Of a DNA stretch of 64,000 nucleotides, positions 1-10,228 are shown piece after piece (within the stretch, counting starts at the first letter, position 1; each line of letters begins with the position of its first letter). The notes below the pieces were generated by a model, which was not told the origin of the DNA, made no database searches, and saw only the letters and a list, made by a program, of their open reading frames with translations. Both the position numbers and the translations under genes were made by a program. The DNA is taken from positions 1 to 64,000 of the forward strand of contig JAOUKV010000012.1 in the NCBI GenBank assembly GCA_029882355.1, in the 5' to 3' direction. This DNA is from Gammaproteobacteria bacterium (lineage in GTDB: Bacteria; Pseudomonadota; Gammaproteobacteria; SZUA-229).

Positions 1-239
1 ACCAACCCCAGGGCCTCGCGTAAAGTACTTATACCAAGTTGATCTAGCTCGTCTGAATTCCAGGCCGAAATAATGTACGGCATGTAATCCACATTCTGCT
101 TCGTCTGGGTAGCAATTCTGGAATATTCCTGCATATCCTGCTGTAGTGATTCAAGCACTTCAGGATCACCCATATCATCAGCATGCAGCGGCATAGAAAA
201 CAGTAATATTGACAAAATATAAACGATATTTTTATCCAT
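1..239 (-). CDS. TonB-dependent receptor, N-terminal plug fragment (runs off the window)
   Basis: Open reading frame that begins with ATG at 239-237 and leaves the window at base 1. The first 21 or so residues form a Sec signal peptide (MDKN, then a hydrophobic run, ending MPLHA before DD). After a short linker comes a stretch reading YMPYIISAWNSDELDQLG followed by STLREALGLV. This matches the start of the plug domain of TonB-dependent outer-membrane receptors, where the phrase is followed by PGV and the barrel. Only 79 residues are visible, so the substrate cannot be judged. The complete receptor at 13372-15510 has a comparable plug. An outer-membrane location is inferred from the family. 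Confidence 0.6.
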   Translation of the reverse strand, partial: MDKNIVYILSILLFSMPLHADDMGDPEVLESLQQDMQEYSRIATQTKQNVDYMPYIISAWNSDELDQLGISTLREALGL

Positions 240-536
240 GAACATTCCGTATGTCTTTTATTATTTAACAGTTATTTATAAATTCAACTTGCATAGATAT
301 CATGCTTATAACCACAGTTATAATATAGGTAATTCAATACTTATAAAACATAAACATGTAAAAACACTACGATTTTTATAGATTAACTTATTAAATGATA
401 TTTATTCGCAATAACATGATCATTTATCATTAGAATCAAGGACTCACTGAAAGATATTTTCTCTTCTAGTTCAATCTTTTCAACGTATAATTCAATTTTT
501 TATAAATACACCCCTAACCTTCTCGGAATAATAAAC
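240..536. other. AT-rich divergent intergenic region
   Basis: Very AT-rich spacer between the leftward receptor gene and the rightward phosphatase. It contains two TATAAT hexamers on the + strand (319-324 and 486-491). The second is about 45 bases before the phosphatase start and could be its -10 element, but I see no convincing -35 partner. No coding potential or strong hairpin was recognised. Confidence 0.4.
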
Positions 537-1013
537 ATGGTAAAAGTATTATTTGTTTGCATGGGCAACATCTGCCGATCACCCAGTGCTGAAGGTGTAT
601 TTCGCGACAAGATTTCTGCCGCTGGCCTCAGTGACAGAGTGTTTATCGATTCAGCGGGTACACATGCCTACCACATAGGCAACCCACCCGACCCTCGCTC
701 ACAGGAAGCCGCCATCAAGCGTGACTATGATTTAAGCTCCCAGCGTGCCCGCAAAGTAGCCGTCAGTGATTTTGACGAGTTTGATTATGTTATTGCCATG
801 GATATGAGCAATGAGGATGATTTACAGACAATCTGCCCTGCCGGTCTGGAAGACAAAATTCACCTGTTCATGAAGTTCTCAGACAACAGCAATGCTAAAG
901 AAGTACCTGACCCCTATTACGGCGGTGGCAATGGTTTTGAAACAGTGCTGGATTTGATTGAAGACGCTGCAGACGGGCTGATAGCCCATCTGCAAAAACA
1001 TCATTCGATTTAG
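537..1013 (+). CDS. Low-molecular-weight protein tyrosine phosphatase
   Basis: 158 residues, the usual size for the LMW-PTP family, which removes phosphate from phosphotyrosine (and is related to arsenate reductases). The signature P-loop CMGNICRS lies at residues 8-15: C8 is the nucleophile and R14 binds the phosphate (C-x5-R). The general-acid loop is also present as VPDPYYGG near the C-terminus, with Asp before Pro. It is a soluble cytoplasmic enzyme. A weak GGAA lies about 10 bases before the ATG. No tyrosine kinase or exopolysaccharide gene is next to it, so its partner is unknown. Its TAG stop abuts the stop of the convergent rne gene with no spacer. Confidence 0.9.
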   Translation: MVKVLFVCMGNICRSPSAEGVFRDKISAAGLSDRVFIDSAGTHAYHIGNPPDPRSQEAAIKRDYDLSSQRARKVAVSDFDEFDYVIAMDMSNEDDLQTICPAGLEDKIHLFMKFSDNSNAKEVPDPYYGGGNGFETVLDLIEDAADGLIAHLQKHHSI

Positions 1014-3479
1014 CTATTCACCTAACGGTGTTTTTTCTACATTTTCCTTAACAGGTGCTGGAACAGAGGTTGTTGCTGGTGCTGCTATAGGCGCTGGCTT
1101 GGATAACACTGCTTCAGGTGCAGGCTTGGGTGCCGGAGATACCGCTGAGACATGTACCGCTGCCACAGGCGAAGACATAGGCGTCGCCACCGGTACAGAG
1201 GCTCTAGCTGATGGAGAAATATTTCCACTAATCTCACGTTTAGTTTTTTCTATTATATTACCTGAATCAGGTGAAGACTTAGCTGACGCCTTTGACGAAG
1301 ACGATATTTGTGCATCGGACTTATTCTGCACAGCCGGAGCAGAAGATTGTTCAGGTTTAGACTGCGTTGGTTTGCTCTGACTTTGGGCGGCCACACTCTG
1401 AACAGCATCAGTTTGATTAGCTGAAACCTGATTTTGTGAACCCTGCCCCTGCTGACCCTGACCTTCCTGTGCAGCCGCTGGTTTATTACGTGTATCTCGA
1501 TTACGGCGACCACCACCTCGGCGGCCACGGCGACTTGACTGACCTTGCTCGGCATTTTCACCTTTCCCTGCTTCAGACTGTTTACCCCCCTCTTTCACAG
1601 CCTGTTTATTACCACTTTTCTGCGTCTGCTGTTTATTTCCCTGCTGCTTATTCTGTGCAGAATTACGATTACCGCGCTGAGCATTTCTACCACGTCCGCC
1701 ACGATTACCACGGTTAGCATTTTGTGATGAACGCTGCGGAGCTTTACCCTTAGCAGGTTTTTTCTCTTCTTCATCACCGGTAAATAAAGCAACAATAGAA
1801 GCCCAAAGCCCCTTCGATTTCTCTTTTTTCACAGGCGCTTTAGCCTTTGCTTTTGTCGCCGGCGGCTTAGGACTTGCAGGTGTAATTGAGGCTACCGCTG
1901 GTTTTTCAGGCTGTATCAATTTTTCTTTATTATGCTCAGGATTATAACTTTGGTCAGCCACCTCTGCTTGCAGGTAGCTTGGTTTGTCGTCAGTTTCTGG
2001 CATATCAACTTTACGAACACGATCAACACGATATTGAGGTGTTTCCAGCGCAGTGCTGGCAATGATCAATATATGTACACCAGTCTGTGCTTCTACATCG
2101 GCAATTGCTTTACGTTTTTCATTCAGCATGAAGGTAGCAACATCAACCGGCACATGTATTTCAACACGACCGGTACTTTCTTTGAGTGCTTCTTCTTCAG
2201 CAATACGAACCAGTGATAGAGCCAGTGACTCAACGGTACGGATGGTACCGTTACCAGTACAACGTGGACAGACAATTTGCGTGGCTTCGCCCAGAGAAGG
2301 TTTCAGGCGTTGACGTGACATTTCCATCAAACCAAAGCGTGAAATACGGCCTGTCTGTACACGAGCACGGTCAATTGCAATGGCATCGCGTAAACGGTTT
2401 TCAACATCACGCTGATGTTTGTTTGACACCATATCGATAAAATCGATAACCACCAGGCCACCTAAATCGCGTAAACGCAATTGACGGGCGACTTCATCAG
2501 CCGCCTCAAGGTTGGTGTTATATGCGGTATCTTCAATGTCAGTGCCTTTGGTGGCACGCGCTGAGTTGATATCGATAGAAACCAAGGCTTCAGTATGGTC
2601 AACAACAATCGAACCACCCGATGGCAGTTGTACTTCGCGACGGTAAGCCGATTCGATCTGGTTCTCAATCTGGAAACGATTGAACATCGGCACAGTATCT
2701 TCGTAGAGCTTGATTTTGCTGATGCGATTAGGCATCACCTGCTCGATGAACTGCTTGGCGGTTTCAAAGACCTCTGGTGAATCGATCAGTACTTCCGTGA
2801 TGTCATTTCTGAAATAATCGCGCAAGGCGCGGATAATGACATTGCTCTCCTGATAAATCAGGAATGGAGCAGGTCGATCTTTCGAGGCTTCCTCGAATGC
2901 ATCCCAGAGCTGTAATAGATAATCCAGATCCCATTGCAGTTCTTCAACTGAACGACCAATACCACCGGTACGCACGATCATACCCATACCATCGGGGATG
3001 TTGAGCTGGCTCATGGCTTCGCGAATGGTGTTGCGATCCTCTCCTTCGATACGGCGTGAAACACCACCAGCGCGAGGATTGTTTGGCATTAGAACGAGGA
3101 AACGTCCGGCGAGACTGATGAAGGTGGTTAAGGCAGCGCCTTTATTACCACGCTCTTCTTTCTCAATTTGCACAACCACTTCGGTGCCTTCAGCAATAGC
3201 GGTACGGATATCCGGACGACCACTGGCTTTAAGCCCTTCTTCGGTGAAGTAACTGCGTGATATTTCTTTAAAAGACAGGAAACCGTGCCTATCTGCGCCG
3301 TAATCGACGAAACAGGCCTCTAAACTGGGTTCTACGCGGGTAATTTTACCCTTATAGACGTTGGATTTCTTTTGTTCCTGTGAAGGGACTTCGACATCTA
3401 GATCGTAGAGTTGCTGGCCATCGACCATCGCTACGCGAATCTCTTCTTTCTGAGTCGCATTGATTAAAATTCTTTTCAT
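1014..3479 (-). CDS. rne: Ribonuclease E
   Basis: 821 residues. This is the endoribonuclease that starts mRNA decay, matures rRNA and tRNA, and scaffolds the degradosome at the inner membrane. It opens with [17 protein letters not shown] and an S1 RNA-binding domain (about 35-120). The DNase I-like catalytic core follows, with metal-binding aspartates in [13 protein letters not shown] and [10 protein letters not shown], and then the Zn-link CPRCTGNG. The C-terminal 300 residues are low complexity: Lys/Pro segments, Arg/Gly-rich RNA-binding stretches ([10 protein letters not shown]) and an Ala/Pro tail. The tail is shorter than in E. coli (1061 residues), so degradosome contacts may differ. 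The gene is divergent from rluC, as in enterobacteria, with a long leader region upstream. Confidence 0.96.
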   Translation of the reverse strand: MKRILINATQKEEIRVAMVDGQQLYDLDVEVPSQEQKKSNVYKGKITRVEPSLEACFVDYGADRHGFLSFKEISRSYFTEEGLKASGRPDIRTAIAEGTEVVVQIEKEERGNKGAALTTFISLAGRFLVLMPNNPRAGGVSRRIEGEDRNTIREAMSQLNIPDGMGMIVRTGGIGRSVEELQWDLDYLLQLWDAFEEASKDRPAPFLIYQESNVIIRALRDYFRNDITEVLIDSPEVFETAKQFIEQVMPNRISKIKLYEDTVPMFNRFQIENQIESAYRREVQLPSGGSIVVDHTEALVSIDINSARATKGTDIEDTAYNTNLEAADEVARQLRLRDLGGLVVIDFIDMVSNKHQRDVENRLRDAIAIDRARVQTGRISRFGLMEMSRQRLKPSLGEATQIVCPRCTGNGTIRTVESLALSLVRIAEEEALKESTGRVEIHVPVDVATFMLNEKRKAIADVEAQTGVHILIIASTALETPQYRVDRVRKVDMPETDDKPSYLQAEVADQSYNPEHNKEKLIQPEKPAVASITPASPKPPATKAKAKAPVKKEKSKGLWASIVALFTGDEEEKKPAKGKAPQRSSQNANRGNRGGRGRNAQRGNRNSAQNKQQGNKQQTQKSGNKQAVKEGGKQSEAGKGENAEQGQSSRRGRRGGGRRNRDTRNKPAAAQEGQGQQGQGSQNQVSANQTDAVQSVAAQSQSKPTQSKPEQSSAPAVQNKSDAQISSSSKASAKSSPDSGNIIEKTKREISGNISPSARASVPVATPMSSPVAAVHVSAVSPAPKPAPEAVLSKPAPIAAPATTSVPAPVKENVEKTPLGE

Positions 3480-3982
3480 TTTTCATTAAACCTGAGGTTG
3501 ATCCCAGTGCTAATTTACCGATGGCGGCCATTTTTGGTAGGCGCACATAACTTATAGCCTGAACAAATAGCGTGCTGAATAGAGCGACAAAGGCTCCCAA
3601 CACGGCTAGTTCAGGCAATGTGAAATTGATTCCGGCAAATAAAACTGAGGTATACATTAAAATTTGTTTTCTCTTATTAACACTATCCGCAACCAAAATA
3701 GTAATGCGAATAGGTGAATTCAGTGTGCTGACTCCCCAATGGAGCCTGCTAGCCACGCGCTTCGTGGCATTTTCCCCGCTATCACAGCCTGGGAATTATC
3801 CTTAACAACTGGCCTTAAATTGATTCAGTCGAAAAATCCTTAACGGTTATACTAGCTTGCGCTGGTATAAACGGGGTCAAGTCTGTCAAAATGCAACGCT
3901 ACGGTCAACCTGAAACCCCACTAATCACTTAAAAATTAACTATTTACCCCCTATTTCTATCAGAGTATCAACCTTAAGCCAC
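3480..3982. promoter_or_regulatory. rne-rluC divergent control region with inverted repeat
   Basis: A 503-base region between divergent rne and rluC. At 3847-3870 an inverted repeat (TTATACTAGC, spacer TTGC, GCTGGTATAA) places a -10-like element on each strand. Rightward, TGGTATAAA (3863-3871) looks like an extended -10 for rluC. Leftward, a start near 3840 would give rne a leader of roughly 360 bases. E. coli rne also has a leader of about that length, used for autoregulation, so the spacing fits. The promoter roles are inferred. A 60-codon hydrophobic reading frame on the minus strand (from 3657) overlaps the rne start but has no good ribosome-binding site. Confidence 0.5.
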
Positions 3983-4930
3983 ATGGAATCAGACCATCAG
4001 AAAGCTAAAATAGTTCAAATTGATGCTAACAACGTTGGCCAACGCATCGATAACTTCCTCATGACCCAGCTCAAGGGCGTACCTAGAAGCCATATATACC
4101 AGCTGTTACGCAGTGGTCAGGTACGCGTTAACAGTGGCCGAAAAAAACCACTATACAAGCTTAAACTTGATGATAATGTGCGCATTCCTCCTGCACGCAT
4201 CAACAGTGGTGACGAAGTTGTCATTCCTGAGTCAGTGATCAAACTGATCGAATCATCAGTACTTTTTGAAAATGATGATTTGATGGTACTCAACAAGCCT
4301 TCAGGAATCGCGGTGCACAGCGGCAGTGGTCTTGCCTTCGGTGTTATCGAAGTGCTGAAACAGCATAATCCTGACCAGTTTCTTGAACTAGTTCACCGCC
4401 TCGATCGAGAAACCAGTGGCTGTTTAATTATTGCAAAAAGCAGAGTCGCATTGACCAAATTACACGACTTATTTCGCGACGAAAATAGATCAGGTATCGG
4501 CAAGTACTACCTGGCTTTAGTTGCAGGCCAATGGCAAGACGTGAACACTATCAATGCGCCATTAAAAAAAGCCATGCGTGCTGGCGAACACATTGTTGAG
4601 GTTAATGAGGAAGGCAAGCATGCCATCAGCCATTTCGAAACGAAAAAAGTCTATCCGCAATCCAGCTTGATGGAAATCAAAATCGAAACTGGTCGTACCC
4701 ATCAAATTCGCGTACACGCTTTGCATGCTGGCCACCCTGTTGCTGGTGATAAAAAATATGGCGACCACAAATTCAATCAGATTATGAAAAAAGCCGGACT
4801 GAAACGTCTATTTTTACACGCTGCGCGAATTGAATTACCCGGGCTTAACCCAACCTCTAATCAATCTCTAATCATCGAGGCACCACTGGGCGATGAGCTA
4901 CAACAGGTTTTAAACAAACTAGAATTATGA
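3983..4930 (+). CDS. rluC: 23S rRNA pseudouridine synthase RluC
   Basis: 315 residues. It isomerises uridines 955, 2504 and 2580 of 23S rRNA (E. coli numbering). An S4 RNA-binding domain lies at about 20-80 (RIDNFLMTQLKGVPRSHIYQ onward). The RsuA/RluA-family catalytic domain carries the motif HRLDRETSG, whose Asp is the catalytic nucleophile, and the later family motif GRTHQIRVH. The location opposite rne matches the E. coli arrangement and supports RluC over RluD. The last bases form ATGA with the next gene, so translation is coupled to the HAD phosphatase. Confidence 0.95.
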   Translation: MESDHQKAKIVQIDANNVGQRIDNFLMTQLKGVPRSHIYQLLRSGQVRVNSGRKKPLYKLKLDDNVRIPPARINSGDEVVIPESVIKLIESSVLFENDDLMVLNKPSGIAVHSGSGLAFGVIEVLKQHNPDQFLELVHRLDRETSGCLIIAKSRVALTKLHDLFRDENRSGIGKYYLALVAGQWQDVNTINAPLKKAMRAGEHIVEVNEEGKHAISHFETKKVYPQSSLMEIKIETGRTHQIRVHALHAGHPVAGDKKYGDHKFNQIMKKAGLKRLFLHAARIELPGLNPTSNQSLIIEAPLGDELQQVLNKLEL

Positions 4931-5592
4931 ATAATATAAACATGCCCTATTCACTGCTAGTCTTCGATTGGGACGGCACACTGATTGACTCCATTGAGCA
5001 GATCACCACCAGCCTACAGGCAGCTAGCAATATTATTTGTAACGAGCCAGTTACCGAAGAGGCTGCACGCGGAGTGATTGGCCTAGGTTTGCAGGAGGCC
5101 ATCAAACAATTACACCCCGAAAAAGAACAAACGCTAATAGAAAAAATGGCTGATACTTATCGACATCATTATCTGCACGAAAATAAGGTGCCCTCGCCTT
5201 TATTTGAAGGTGTTACTGATATGCTCGATGAATTAAAAAAAGCTGGTTTTACTTTGGCTATTGCCACCGGCAAAAGTCGACGTGGTTTAGATCACTCAAT
5301 TACCGAACACGATGTTGCGCATTATTTCAGCACGACACGTTGCGCTGGTGAATATTTATCGAAGCCACACCCTGAAATGCTATTAGGTATTGTTAATGAT
5401 ACACAGACAAAGACGGGGCAAACATTGATGATTGGTGATAGCGAACACGACTTAATGATGGCCAATAATGCTGGTGTGGATTCAATCGCTGTTAGCCATG
5501 GTGCTCATTCTGCTGAAAAACTGATGGAACACAAACCATTATTGTGTTTGGATAGAGTCACCGATTTGACAAAATTCTTATCTACCAATTAA
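4927..5592 (+). CDS. HAD-superfamily phosphatase (phosphoglycolate phosphatase-like)
   Basis: 221 residues, HAD subfamily IA. Motif I is DWDGTL near residue 14 (nucleophile Asp plus acid/base Asp). Motif II is the Thr of IATGKSRRGL. The Lys of motif III is in LSKPHPEML, and motif IV is MIGDSEHDLMMA. An alpha-helical cap follows motif I. The start overlaps the rluC stop (ATGA), and this rluC-HAD pairing is common in gammaproteobacteria. The family hydrolyses small phosphorylated metabolites. It resembles Gph, but the substrate cannot be fixed from sequence. Confidence 0.9.
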   Translation: MNNINMPYSLLVFDWDGTLIDSIEQITTSLQAASNIICNEPVTEEAARGVIGLGLQEAIKQLHPEKEQTLIEKMADTYRHHYLHENKVPSPLFEGVTDMLDELKKAGFTLAIATGKSRRGLDHSITEHDVAHYFSTTRCAGEYLSKPHPEMLLGIVNDTQTKTGQTLMIGDSEHDLMMANNAGVDSIAVSHGAHSAEKLMEHKPLLCLDRVTDLTKFLSTN

Positions 5593-5598
5593 ATCAAT

Positions 5599-6582
5599 AT
5601 GAATCTATTTCGCTACTTCAAACAGAAACAAACTAATAATATGAATGAACAAGATACCGGTTGGGAAAAAAAGATCATCACCAAACTGGCTGAATCCAGC
5701 TTGCGCGAACAGAAACGCGCACGTCACTGGAGCATCTTTTTCAAGTTGCTCACATTCGCTTATCTCGTCACTTTGCTGATGATGTTTTCAGACAGTGATA
5801 TGGCTACAAAAAAATTAACCTCTAAACATACTGCACTGGTCGAGTTAACCGGCTTAATTGCTGAAGGCGAAAAAGCCAGCTCAGATAATATCGTCACCGC
5901 TTTGCGTAATGCATTTGAGGATAAAAATACGGTAGGCATAATTCTGCGCATCAACAGTCCCGGCGGTACACCGGTACAAGCAGGTTACATTTATGACGAA
6001 ATCATTCGCCTGCGTGAAAAATATCCTGACATACCTTTACATGCAGTCATCAGCGACATGTGCGCTTCTGGCGGTTATTACGTTGCAGCAGCTGCCGATA
6101 AAATTTATGCTGATAAAGCCAGTATTGTTGGCTCTATTGGTGTGCGCATGGACAACTTCGGTTTTGTCGATGCCATGAAAAAGCTGGGCATTGAGCGTCG
6201 CACACTTACCGCAGGTAAAAATAAAGCCCTACTCGACCCCTTTGCACCTGTTGATAAAACCGTCAACAAACACATGAGCACTATGCTGCAAAGTATTCAT
6301 CAACAATTCATCAGCGCGGTGAAAAAAGGCCGTGGTGATCGTTTAAAAACCGACGTTGATGGCTTATTCTCCGGACTAATCTGGACCGGCGAACAAAGCC
6401 TTGAAATTGGCCTAATCGACGAACTGGCAAGTGCGGGCTATGTTGCTAGAGAAGTGATTGGTGAGGAAGATATTGTCAAATTTACCGTTACCGATGATTT
6501 ACTGGATAGAATAGCAAAACGTGTGGGCGCCACCATGGCCAGCATTTTAATAAAAAATGAGAGCCAGCCTTATATGTACTGA
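5599..6582 (+). CDS. sppA: S49-family signal peptide peptidase (SppA type)
   Basis: 327 residues, the short single-domain SppA form rather than the 618-residue E. coli protein. A cytoplasmic tail is followed by one transmembrane helix at about 48-66, so it is anchored in the inner membrane with the protease domain outside. The nucleophile Ser lies in MCASGGYYVAA, and the catalytic Lys in the segment around TAGKNKALLDPF. ClpP-like fold signatures (INSPGGTP; KASIVGSIGV) surround them. The role is breakdown of cleaved signal peptides in the membrane. It is third in the rluC-HAD-sppA group, 6 bases after the HAD gene. An internal ATG at 5641 is a possible alternative start. Confidence 0.88.
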   Translation: MNLFRYFKQKQTNNMNEQDTGWEKKIITKLAESSLREQKRARHWSIFFKLLTFAYLVTLLMMFSDSDMATKKLTSKHTALVELTGLIAEGEKASSDNIVTALRNAFEDKNTVGIILRINSPGGTPVQAGYIYDEIIRLREKYPDIPLHAVISDMCASGGYYVAAAADKIYADKASIVGSIGVRMDNFGFVDAMKKLGIERRTLTAGKNKALLDPFAPVDKTVNKHMSTMLQSIHQQFISAVKKGRGDRLKTDVDGLFSGLIWTGEQSLEIGLIDELASAGYVAREVIGEEDIVKFTVTDDLLDRIAKRVGATMASILIKNESQPYMY

Positions 6583-6799
6583 TGTGCGAAGCATTTCAGA
6601 GCAGGACAAGTTCGCAAGAATGGGTTATGCTGAGAAATATCAAAAATAGTGTGTAACGAGAATTACAGGGCGATATATCAAGATATTTGGACAATTTTCG
6701 ACTATAAGACAGGAAATAATAAGCCTATAAAAAATTGTCTGACATTTCTTAGACAGGGAAACCCCGCTTGAAAACAACAAAAATAAAACGAGTGCCAAT

Positions 6800-9358
6800 A
6801 TGAAACAAGCAGTTTGGAAGAGCGACTGGTTTGTCAGCCTCATCATTACTCTCATATTCCTTTTCTTTATACAGTCCGATTTCATACAAAGCATCGAACG
6901 TGATGCCTATGATTTTGGTGTACAGTCATCAAGTCGCACTGCCAGTGACAAAATTGCCATTATTGCTATTGATGATGAAAGTATTGCTAATATAGGTCGC
7001 TGGCCCTGGTCACGCAATATGCACGCACAAATGCATGAGCTACTCACCGATGGCGGTGCCAAAGCCATTGGCCAGACCGTCCTGTTTACAGAGCCGCAGC
7101 TCGATCCTGGCTTAGCATTTATTCAAGAACTTAAAACTACTTTTGAAAATAGTCGCATTGCCACCATTTCTGAGCATGCCGAAGAAATTTATCAGATAAA
7201 AGAATATCTCTCCTCAGCTGAAATCACGTTAGATAGTGATAAAACACTGGCAGAAAGCATGCAGCAAACAGGTAATGTTGTGCTGGCCATGCCCTTTGTC
7301 CTGGGTGAACCTATTGGCCGCCCTGATCAGGCGCTTCCTGAGTACGTACAGCGCAACAAACTACCAGAAAATAATATTATTGATGACCCGACTAACAATC
7401 CAGATGGCTGGCGACCTTTACCCATGGTTGAGGCTCTATCACCGATCCCAGCCATTGGCGAAGCCGCCTTAAATATTGGTTCACTGGTTAGTGTTCTTGA
7501 TGTCGATGGTGGCATACGTAGCGAACCATTGATCGTTGATTATTATGGAAATCTTTATCCTTCTGTCGCTCTAATTCTTGCAGCTAAAAGTCTAAACCTG
7601 GATATTAGCGACATCAAAGTAACCGTTAGTTCTGATGTTCAATTGGGTCGTCTAACAATTAAAACCGATGAAGAATCTCAGATGAAGACCTTCTTCTACA
7701 ACAGTAATGGCTATGAGAGTGCTTTCCAGATAGATTCATTTTACGATGTTATTCAAGGAAAAGTCCCCGCCAGCAAATACAAGGATAAAATTGTACTCAT
7801 AGGTGCAACTGCCTTTGGTGTAGGAAATACCATGGTAACCCCTATCGATCCAGCCATGTCGCCAGTAATCACTCTGGCTCACTCAGTCTCAAGCATTCTT
7901 AATGAGGATTTCTTTATTGAACCTGCATGGTCAAGTTATGCACAGTTAAGTGGGCTGTTGTTAGTCGCGCTTTATCTGATGTTGTTATTGCCACGCATGG
8001 GCGCTGCCGCTGGTTTTATCGTTACTATTTTCCTATTTACTGCGTTCTTTGTTACGCATTATATATTGATGACAACTCAGGGTATGTGGGTACAATTAAT
8101 GTCACCCTCCTTGCTGCTTGTTGCAGGCCATATCTTATTAACAACCAAACGCTACCTGCTCACCGAGCGAGGCAAAGCTCGCCTGGATATTGAATCCGCT
8201 GAAAGTAATCGCATGCTAGGTCTTTCTATGCAAGGTCAGGGGCAACTCGATATGGCATTCGAAAAATTCCGTAAACTGCCTGCTGACAAATCTGCACTAG
8301 AGCTCATATACAACCTGGCTCTGGACTACGAACGTAAGCGCCAATTCAATAAAGCTAAATCTGTTTACGATTACATTAGCGATCATGATGCTAATTTCCG
8401 TGATATTAAGACACGCTCAAATCGTGCTACAGCTATGGATGAAACCGTAATGCTCGGCGGTGGTAGCGGATCTTCACCCGGTGGCACTTTAATGCTTGAT
8501 GATGGCAGTATCGAAAAGCCCATGCTGGGTCGATATCAAATTGAAAAGGAATTAGGTAAAGGCGCAATGGGTGCCGTTTATCTCGGTAAAGACCCAAAAA
8601 TCTCACGCGTTGTCGCCATCAAAACTATGGCTCTCTCGCAGGAATTTGAAGACGATGAGTTAGAAGAAGTAAAAGAGCGTTTTTTCCGCGAAGCCGAGAC
8701 AGCGGGACGCCTCAATCATCCCAACATAGTCACAATTTTTGATGCCGGTGATGAACATGATTTAGCTTATATCGCTATGGAATATTTGAAGGGTTCCGAC
8801 CTCGTCAAATACATCAAGAAAGATAAATTGCTGCCAGTAACTAAAGTTCTTTCACTAATACAACAAACTGCTGACGGCTTAGGTTATGCGCACGGTTTCA
8901 ATGTTGTTCATCGTGATGTTAAACCTGCCAACATTATGTGGGATCCTGAAACCGATATAGTAAAAGTCACTGATTTCGGTATCGCACGTATCACTGATTC
9001 AAGCAAAACAAAAACGGGCATGGTATTAGGTACCCCCTCTTATATGTCACCTGAGCAATTAGCAGGCAAGAAAGTTGAAGGGCAGTCTGACTTATTCTCA
9101 TTAGGTGTGATGTTATTCCAGATGGTCACAGGCCAGCTTCCTTTTGTTGGTGATTCTATGGCTGCACTGATGTACAAAATTGCCAACGAAGCTCACCCTA
9201 ATCCAAACTCCATTAATCCTGACCTGCCAAGATGTGTTAGCGTAATTATCAACAGAGCTTTGCAAAAAGACATTGAAAAACGCTATCAAACTGGAAAGCA
9301 AATGGCTGATGACATTGCAAAATGTCTGAGAATTATAGCGGCTGAAAACAAGGCTTGA
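6800..9358 (+). CDS. CHASE2-domain transmembrane Ser/Thr protein kinase
   Basis: 852 residues. One N-terminal membrane helix (about 14-30) leads to an extracytoplasmic CHASE2 sensor (about 35-370), then three hydrophobic segments (about 375-450). A helical linker with TPR-like character (about 460-550) precedes a Hanks-type kinase domain (about 576-845). The kinase has the Gly-rich loop GKGAMGAVY, the Lys of VVAIKTM, catalytic HRDVKPANIMW, DFGIAR and the activation segment GTPSYMSPEQ, so all key residues are present and it should be active. The linker contains Thr-rich repeats (ETVMLGG and GTLMLDD) that could be phosphorylated docking sites. The stop overlaps the region before the PP2C gene, and an FHA gene follows. 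Confidence 0.93.
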   Translation: MKQAVWKSDWFVSLIITLIFLFFIQSDFIQSIERDAYDFGVQSSSRTASDKIAIIAIDDESIANIGRWPWSRNMHAQMHELLTDGGAKAIGQTVLFTEPQLDPGLAFIQELKTTFENSRIATISEHAEEIYQIKEYLSSAEITLDSDKTLAESMQQTGNVVLAMPFVLGEPIGRPDQALPEYVQRNKLPENNIIDDPTNNPDGWRPLPMVEALSPIPAIGEAALNIGSLVSVLDVDGGIRSEPLIVDYYGNLYPSVALILAAKSLNLDISDIKVTVSSDVQLGRLTIKTDEESQMKTFFYNSNGYESAFQIDSFYDVIQGKVPASKYKDKIVLIGATAFGVGNTMVTPIDPAMSPVITLAHSVSSILNEDFFIEPAWSSYAQLSGLLLVALYLMLLLPRMGAAAGFIVTIFLFTAFFVTHYILMTTQGMWVQLMSPSLLLVAGHILLTTKRYLLTERGKARLDIESAESNRMLGLSMQGQGQLDMAFEKFRKLPADKSALELIYNLALDYERKRQFNKAKSVYDYISDHDANFRDIKTRSNRATAMDETVMLGGGSGSSPGGTLMLDDGSIEKPMLGRYQIEKELGKGAMGAVYLGKDPKISRVVAIKTMALSQEFEDDELEEVKERFFREAETAGRLNHPNIVTIFDAGDEHDLAYIAMEYLKGSDLVKYIKKDKLLPVTKVLSLIQQTADGLGYAHGFNVVHRDVKPANIMWDPETDIVKVTDFGIARITDSSKTKTGMVLGTPSYMSPEQLAGKKVEGQSDLFSLGVMLFQMVTGQLPFVGDSMAALMYKIANEAHPNPNSINPDLPRCVSVIINRALQKDIEKRYQTGKQMADDIAKCLRIIAAENKA

Positions 9359-9366
9359 GGAACATT

Positions 9367-10191
9367 ATGAGTTTGAAAGGTAAAATTGAAATCACGGGGC
9401 AAACAGATGTTGGTTCTGTACGTGATCATAATGAAGATGCCATCAGCACTGAAACGTCATTGGGTCTTGCCATATTGGCTGATGGTATGGGTGGACACCG
9501 CGGCGGCGAGGTCGCCAGCGCCATTACCGTTAGCACCGTATTCGAAACCCTTTGTGAAAAATTAAAAAACGTCCCTGAAGGTGGCATTGAAGAAGCGACA
9601 GGTTACAGCCTGGAAAGCATGAATGTTCACAATGCCATCGCGCTTGCAAACAGCAATGTTTTTGAATCATCCAACGAAAATGCACAATATCGCGGTATGG
9701 GTACCACCGTGGTCGTTGTGTTATTTTACGACAACCGATTTACGGTAGCACACGTCGGTGATTCACGACTGTATCGAATCAGAGATGGCGTACTCGAGCA
9801 GGTTACCCGTGATCATAGCTTGATGCAGGAATTAGTCGACAGAGGTTTTTATACTCCTGAACAAGCCAGAAAATCGCTCAACAAAAACCTGGTCACTCGG
9901 GCTATTGGAATTGAGGAAAAAGTAGTCATTGATATTCAGGAAGATGCTACACAGGTTGGTGACATCTACCTACTATGCTCCGATGGCCTAAGTGACATGA
10001 TCGAAGATGATTTAATTCATGAAATCATCAAAAGAAACGCGGATAATCTTGAAATAGCAACAACAGAACTAATAGCAGCAGCAAACAAGCATGGCGGTAA
10101 AGATAATATTTCTGTGATTTTAGCGAGACCTTTAAAATCATTTCCTGCCAAAAATAGCTTGTTTTCTCGTTTTTTTGATTTATTCTCATAA
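9367..10191 (+). CDS. PP2C-family protein phosphatase
   Basis: About 274 residues, PPM/PP2C fold. It removes phosphate from Ser/Thr using two metal ions. Metal-binding motifs are visible in order: TDVGSVRDHNEDA (RxxNED type), ILADGMGGH, HVGDSRLY, LCSDGLSDMI and GGKDNISVI. I chose ATG 9367 because GAGGAA lies just before it; a TTG at 9355 would overlap the kinase stop (TGA 9356-9358). It has no membrane segment, so it is cytosolic. Its position directly after the receptor kinase makes it the likely antagonist of that kinase. Confidence 0.93.
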   Translation: MSLKGKIEITGQTDVGSVRDHNEDAISTETSLGLAILADGMGGHRGGEVASAITVSTVFETLCEKLKNVPEGGIEEATGYSLESMNVHNAIALANSNVFESSNENAQYRGMGTTVVVVLFYDNRFTVAHVGDSRLYRIRDGVLEQVTRDHSLMQELVDRGFYTPEQARKSLNKNLVTRAIGIEEKVVIDIQEDATQVGDIYLLCSDGLSDMIEDDLIHEIIKRNADNLEIATTELIAAANKHGGKDNISVILARPLKSFPAKNSLFSRFFDLFS

Positions 10192-10228
10192 GTATAATAT
10201 TACATATATAGTGCATTAAGGAACAAAA

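Noticed and set aside
3352-3657. Hydrophobic reading frame on the minus strand overlapping the rne start (a possible small membrane protein)
   Set aside because: No convincing ribosome-binding site, and it runs about 120 bases into rne in another frame. The position is better explained as the rne leader. Left as an unresolved possibility.
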